From Gracilaria caudata (lineage: Eukaryota; Rhodophyta; Florideophyceae; Gracilariales; Gracilariaceae): a DNA stretch of 21,355 bases. The DNA is taken from NCBI GenBank assembly GCA_030374735.1, contig JASCIV010000394.1, forward strand, positions 1-21,355, in the 5' to 3' direction. The notes under the pieces are model-generated. The model was not told the origin of the DNA. It ran no database searches and saw only the letters and a list, made by a program, of their open reading frames with translations. Every line of letters begins with the position of its first letter. Position 1 is the stretch's first letter. This document shows, in pieces, positions 17,560 through 21,355 of the stretch. A program made the position numbers and the translations under genes.

Positions 17560-18036
17560 CAATCTGTGGCGTTCCTCCGCCGCAGATGTCGTTCGCATGC
17601 TCACAGAGAGCATCACAACGACTTGAATAACTGTCATCAGAAGATTCTGTAAGAAGAGAATCGGACCCACGAATGTCACACGGTGACCTTGCAGCTTCGT
17701 CTATGCATCGTTCCTATTGCGCTATATCAGATCAATTGACGAACGTTTGGCCATGATCTGATGAAATCGAAGCACCCGATGCATCCGATGCACCCGTTGC
17801 ACCCGATGAGATCGTTGCAGACGATGGCCTGACAAGCTTTAGATCGTGAGTACTTCCACCCAATGCCCGACTTGTGGCTATTCATACAAACATGCCCCGG
17901 GACCTCACTACTTTCTTCTCCCATTTTGACATGCGACAGTTTCTGATTCATTTTCTTCTTCAGCTTTGTTACTCTGTCTTTTTTAATGTAACTCTCTGAA
18001 AAATCTCACTACGAATCGTAACAAATTCTTCAACAA
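17560..18036 (-). pseudogene. family M copy D, degraded
   Basis: The minus-strand reading resembles copy C. The start equivalent is LLKNLLRFVV against MLPNLLRFVA, with ATG changed to TTG at 18036-18034. EVPGHVCMNS against EVHGEVCMSS follows. After a frameshift comes SSATISSGA…ISSDHGQTFV against SSATSSSGASYSSHRDRTFV, then CIDE against CVDE. Several stops interrupt it (for example TAA soon after LRFVVRFFRELH). The conserved C-terminal block is missing. It lies head-to-head with the intact STAND gene at 18699. Confidence 0.7.
17769..17812. repeat. 9-bp minisatellite in copy D
   Basis: Imperfect tandem units of GATGCACCC/GATGCATCC. In the family frame they expand the Gly-Ala-Ser stretch (GATGASDASGAS) that is short in copy C. 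This shows how the low-complexity middle of family M varies in length. Confidence 0.7.
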
Positions 18037-18698
18037 GGTGTAGTTGTGGATTTCCTGTTATTCCCATGATTTGGGTTGCGCTGAACTTGAAAAAGCCTCA
18101 AAGCAAGGTTGGACGCGCCTGACACTGGCGCAAGTGAAGGTGACTGTCAGTAGAGCGCTTCCTCTGACCAAAGGCTCCGCAGATGGAGATCTGCAAAATC
18201 GATTCCAACAGCCGCCCAATCAGATGCAACTAAGTTCAACCAGCAGCAATGCAAGCACAGCCGTTTCCGTCGCAGCACCCTCCCAACGCCAAGTTGGCTC
18301 CTACTCCGCTCTAGCGACGTCGCCGACGATGCAAACAGGTGCATGCCCGTGCCAACACTTGCGGATCGATCAGCTGCGCTCTCCTGTGCTTGCTGCACTG
18401 CTGCTCCATCACATGCGTGTGATTGGCACATCCTTGCAAGAATCTCGTGACCAGCGGCACTTGTCCTAGTCGTCGTTTTTGTTCTTTCTATTGGTTCGAT
18501 CGTCAACGTCACCTGGGAACCGCTGCACCGGCATTTTTGGTGCACTCCTCGTCACCATACCTCATTTCGCTCTAATGCACCTGAGTGAAGTCTCTGTGCA
18601 AGGCCCACCTCCCTGCGAGCCATTGCTAGCGGTAACGCTACTCTCATCATAACGTAGTCTTTGGTATTTTTTCTTCCTCCCACTGATTACTTCCTCTC
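18037..18698. other. spacer before the STAND gene, no gene recognised
   Basis: Open frames on both strands (18044-18469 plus, 18147-18545 minus) begin at non-ATG codons and have no motif. The 18200-18400 part is rich in CAG/GCA words. The last 35 bp before the ATG at 18699 are pyrimidine-rich. No TATA box was found, so the promoter is not located. Confidence 0.4.
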
Positions 18699-21355
18699 AT
18701 GACAAGTTTTGTCCGCTTTTCAGATGTGCTGGAAATACTTAAGCAGCTCGAGAGAAGTGTCAACATCTTTTTCGAACGTAGAGACATCAAACACGATAAC
18801 CGCCGATTGCTTCATCTGCTGCAACAACATTACAATGACGCCTCTAACATGCTCGCGAGACTTTATGAATCTTCGACAGATTTCATCACTGACTCAAGAA
18901 TACGCGTCTACGCTGCTACGTTGCAATCGAACGCTGAAGCCATCGCTGAACAGCAAAAACTGCTGGACAATCCAAAACGTTTGAAGATCCCTTTCAAACG
19001 TGTTAGGAGAACAAAGGATGTTCTCCAAAAGTGTGAAGTTGATGTGAAGGAGTTCTTCGACTTTTTGAGCAGCCAAGGCGCCGACACGCTTAGGACTGGA
19101 GATTCTGTGGATTCTGCCAAGTATAACCCCCGGAGCAATGTTCCACACAACCCACCCCGATTAACATTGGATTATAACTCGACCAGATGTGAGGGACAAC
19201 TCAAGGCAGCAGTCTTGGATGAAAGAGGCGACATGGTAGTTGCGGTCGTTGCATCCGGTCAAGGTGGTGTTGGAAAGACGTGTGCTCTGCGAGGACTCGC
19301 AACTGATATAGATATCAAGAAGAGGTTTCCTGGTGGTATTCTATACATTCAACTTGGACACGAATCAAGTATACAAACTATCATCCAACGAATCAGGGGA
19401 GCAGTGGTTTGCACGGGAGGAGGAAAAAATTTGGTTCGAAAGCTGGCAAAGATGAACAACCTCTCTGATGCTGTGGCTGAAGCGTGTCTCTGGTTTGAGG
19501 ATCAGTCATGTCTGTTCTTAATCGACGATATCTGGAGGGTGAATGACATTGATTCCGATGTGTTTACAATCATGCGCGGAATGTTAAACAGCGAAAGTCG
19601 TCTGGTGTATACTTCCAGGGACAAACGATTTCTCGATGGAACAGATAGACTGATAGAGTTCAATGTGAACGAAGCAAAGGGAGCGCTTTCACGGCGTATG
19701 TTGATGACGCATGCTGGTTTTGATTTGAACGATGAGCTCGTTGGTAAGAACAAGAATGCCTTTGAAACTATTCTTGGGCTGTGCCAGGGACTGCCTCTCG
19801 CACTCGGTATAACTGGAGCATCTGTACTGCGCATCTCAGGCATGAAGCGTCCGAATGAGAAGCAAAACGCTTGGTCTGATTTCCGTCATGATATCATGTC
19901 AGGCAAGACGGATATTCTGGAGAAGCCTGTGAAAGAGTACGGCACACTGCCAAGGATTGTTGACACATCTTTGAGAGTTCTACAGAGCCAGAATGCAGCC
20001 TCAAAGTACTCCAAATGGTTCCGAGCTCTGTGTGTGCTTCGGAAGAAGCAGAGCGTTCCGCTTCAAACTTTGCAGCGGTTATGGGACTTGAAAAGTCTGG
20101 ACGATGCGGAGGAAGTGGCTTGTACATTGTTTGACGTGTCTGTTGTGCAAATATGGCGAGAAACGAACGGGATTTGCATGGAGCTGCACGATTTGGTTCT
20201 AGACATTGCTATCCGGCAAGCGTCGGAGAACAAAGAGACGCAGAAGTTCTACCAAACTCTGGTACGCAACTACATTCCATTCAGCGGTTTGATCGACGAG
20301 CAATGTGCAGCTGGTGGTTTTACAGAGCTGCCGGGAAGAAAACGGTCTCTATTCAAGCAAGGAAAGCGGGCAAAGCTTCTAAGGTTCCGGCCAGACAGGA
20401 TAACTGAAGATGTCGAAGAGTCCACGGAGGAGACATGTGAACAGCATATAGAATTTGAAGCGTGGTGGGATACTAAAGACGATGGATATCTTCATGATAA
20501 TCTCTGTCGTTTATTATTGCACGCAGGCTATCGCGACGAATTGCTGGGGTTACTCTCGAAACCGCAATGGATTGTGAAGCGCCTAACGAAGGGTGGAATC
20601 TACCAGGTGGAGCAGGACATTGATCACGGAAAGGAAGCCATACATGTGAGAGGATCTGCCGAAGCTGACATGGCGTACCATTTGGATATGGTTGCGAAGG
20701 CCGCGCGCATGGGCTGGAGTGCTGTGAGCGAAAACCCATACGAAGCATGGTTCCGTTTGTATGGACATTTGGTGCGGTACGCGCAGCGATGTTTGAGAAC
20801 TCGAAAGTTCATCTACGACATCGAACGCTGTGCACCACGACCATGGGCGAAACCTTCAATTGGATTTCTGCCGCCTGCTGAGGGAGCGGAAATAGAGCTA
20901 ATCAAAAGCTCCGGGGAAATTGAGAGTCTTTACGTGAGCGAGGAACACCTTTGTTTTGTCTGGAAGTCTGAGTACCGAGTGGGAGTCACACAGTACAACA
21001 GAAAGGTTGGACTTCCAAAGACACAGGAGTTGGTTCCCTGCACAAAAGAAGACAGTATGGAAGAAGACAGCACAGAAGAGGACAGCTCAACAGGACACCG
21101 GAAAGCAGAAGAGCGTCAGTTCTGTTTTGCTGTCAACGCCACCGGGAGTCGCGTTGTGTCCGGACATGACGAGACGGTGCAAGTATGGGACGGGCAAAGC
21201 GGAGAGGCGGTGGGAGAGCTGCTCGTCGGTCACACCGATTGGGTGACGTGTGTTGGTGTGAGCGCTGATGGAAGTCGCGTCGTGTCCGGATCACGCGACG
21301 AGACGGTGCGAATATGGGACGGCTGCAGCAGACAGGCTATAGGAGACGCGCGCCT
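18699..21355 (+). CDS. NB-ARC/WD40 STAND (NLR-like) protein, 3' end beyond window
   Basis: One uninterrupted frame of 885 codons, still open at the window edge. The ATG at 18699 is the first after an in-frame stop (18684). Residues 1-175 are a charged, helical, coiled-coil-like region. The NB-ARC domain spans about 176-500: P-loop GQGGVGKT (187-194), Walker B LFLIDDIW (272-279), sensor-like RLVYTSRD, GLPLAL (364-369), and an MHD-type motif MELHDLVLDIA (ELHD 495-498). Residues 500-785 are a linker of unknown fold, the part retained in the pseudogenes. A Glu/Asp/Ser repeat follows (from about 783). WD40 repeats begin at about 808 (SRVVSGHDETVQVWDG, SRVVSGSRDETVRIWDG), exactly 126 nt apart. Such proteins (APAF-1, plant and fungal NLR-like proteins) are ATP/ADP switches that oligomerise when the repeats sense a ligand. 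The N-terminal effector type is not recognised. Confidence 0.93.
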   Translation, partial: MTSFVRFSDVLEILKQLERSVNIFFERRDIKHDNRRLLHLLQQHYNDASNMLARLYESSTDFITDSRIRVYAATLQSNAEAIAEQQKLLDNPKRLKIPFKRVRRTKDVLQKCEVDVKEFFDFLSSQGADTLRTGDSVDSAKYNPRSNVPHNPPRLTLDYNSTRCEGQLKAAVLDERGDMVVAVVASGQGGVGKTCALRGLATDIDIKKRFPGGILYIQLGHESSIQTIIQRIRGAVVCTGGGKNLVRKLAKMNNLSDAVAEACLWFEDQSCLFLIDDIWRVNDIDSDVFTIMRGMLNSESRLVYTSRDKRFLDGTDRLIEFNVNEAKGALSRRMLMTHAGFDLNDELVGKNKNAFETILGLCQGLPLALGITGASVLRISGMKRPNEKQNAWSDFRHDIMSGKTDILEKPVKEYGTLPRIVDTSLRVLQSQNAASKYSKWFRALCVLRKKQSVPLQTLQRLWDLKSLDDAEEVACTLFDVSVVQIWRETNGICMELHDLVLDIAIRQASENKETQKFYQTLVRNYIPFSGLIDEQCAAGGFTELPGRKRSLFKQGKRAKLLRFRPDRITEDVEESTEETCEQHIEFEAWWDTKDDGYLHDNLCRLLLHAGYRDELLGLLSKPQWIVKRLTKGGIYQVEQDIDHGKEAIHVRGSAEADMAYHLDMVAKAARMGWSAVSENPYEAWFRLYGHLVRYAQRCLRTRKFIYDIERCAPRPWAKPSIGFLPPAEGAEIELIKSSGEIESLYVSEEHLCFVWKSEYRVGVTQYNRKVGLPKTQELVPCTKEDSMEEDSTEEDSSTGHRKAEERQFCFAVNATGSRVVSGHDETVQVWDGQSGEAVGELLVGHTDWVTCVGVSADGSRVVSGSRDETVRIWDGCSRQAIGDAR
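21045..21089 (+). repeat. 15-bp repeat coding an acidic linker
   Basis: Three in-frame 15-bp units, 21045-21059, 21060-21074 and 21075-21089, encode KEDSM, EEDST and EEDSS. They sit just before the first WD40 repeat, as a flexible linker between the switch and sensor parts. Confidence 0.75.
21144..21355 (+). repeat. WD40 repeat array with high nucleotide identity, continuing past the edge
   Basis: Units starting at 21144 and 21270 share long identical runs (for example GACGAGACGGTGC and CGTGTCCGGA-type words) with a 126-bp period, which is one 42-aa WD40 blade. Only the first two units are visible. Confidence 0.75.

Noticed and set aside
18044..18545. ORFs on both strands before the STAND gene
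   Set aside because: Both open at non-ATG codons and overlap each other; composition reflects CAG/GCA-rich DNA.
1..21355. CRISPR arrays, rRNA, bacterial operons, insertion sequences
   Set aside because: No regularly spaced repeats, no rRNA, and spliceosomal introns plus eukaryotic genes make a bacterial reading untenable; no IS-type transposase frame was found.

Overview
The window looks like nuclear DNA from an intron-poor photosynthetic eukaryote, most likely a red alga (medium confidence, inferred). The reasons are: a eukaryotic proteasome subunit (Rpn11) with a TATA/CCAAT promoter; spliceosomal GT-AG introns, including a 7-nt microexon; a bacterial/plastid-type EttA ABC-F protein with an N-terminal extension resembling a plastid transit peptide (an internal start gives M-A-F-L-P-S); and an NB-ARC/WD40 STAND protein.

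Left part (1-7.4 kb), ordinary housekeeping genes: a GC-rich promoter region and RPN11 (576-1520, +); a membrane-anchored glycerophosphodiester phosphodiesterase (2186-3394, +); about 0.85 kb with no recognised gene; then an EttA-type ABC-F gene on the minus strand (6668 down to 4250) in five exons. A CCAAT-containing intergenic region follows.

Middle part (7.4-18 kb), an accessory region built by repeated duplication. I found a previously unrecognised family, here called family M. Its proteins have an N-terminal membrane segment, an acidic low-complexity middle and a conserved basic C-terminal block. There are copies at 8692-9459 (-), 11928-12956 (-, frameshifted) and 15534-16301 (+), and a degraded copy at about 17560-18036 (-). 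Just 3' of the first two lie decayed pieces of an NB-ARC/WD40 gene (7422-8453 and about 9985-10704, minus). These match residues about 476-820 of the intact gene at the right edge and share the same in-frame stop, so an [M + pseudo-STAND] cassette was duplicated as a unit after it had decayed. The region also holds a template-switch-like hairpin, a roughly 1 kb insertion with a tRNA-like head, a GC-rich island of about 0.9 kb, and a second unexplained hairpin.

Right part (18.7 kb to the edge): an intact NB-ARC/WD40 gene (18699 to beyond 21355, +) with all the hallmark nucleotide-switch motifs and the first two of what are probably many nearly identical 42-aa WD40 repeats. It is the only intact member of the STAND family in the window. 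Together with the family M copies and the STAND relics it suggests a fast-turning-over, possibly immune-type recognition locus in a lineage where such loci are poorly described.
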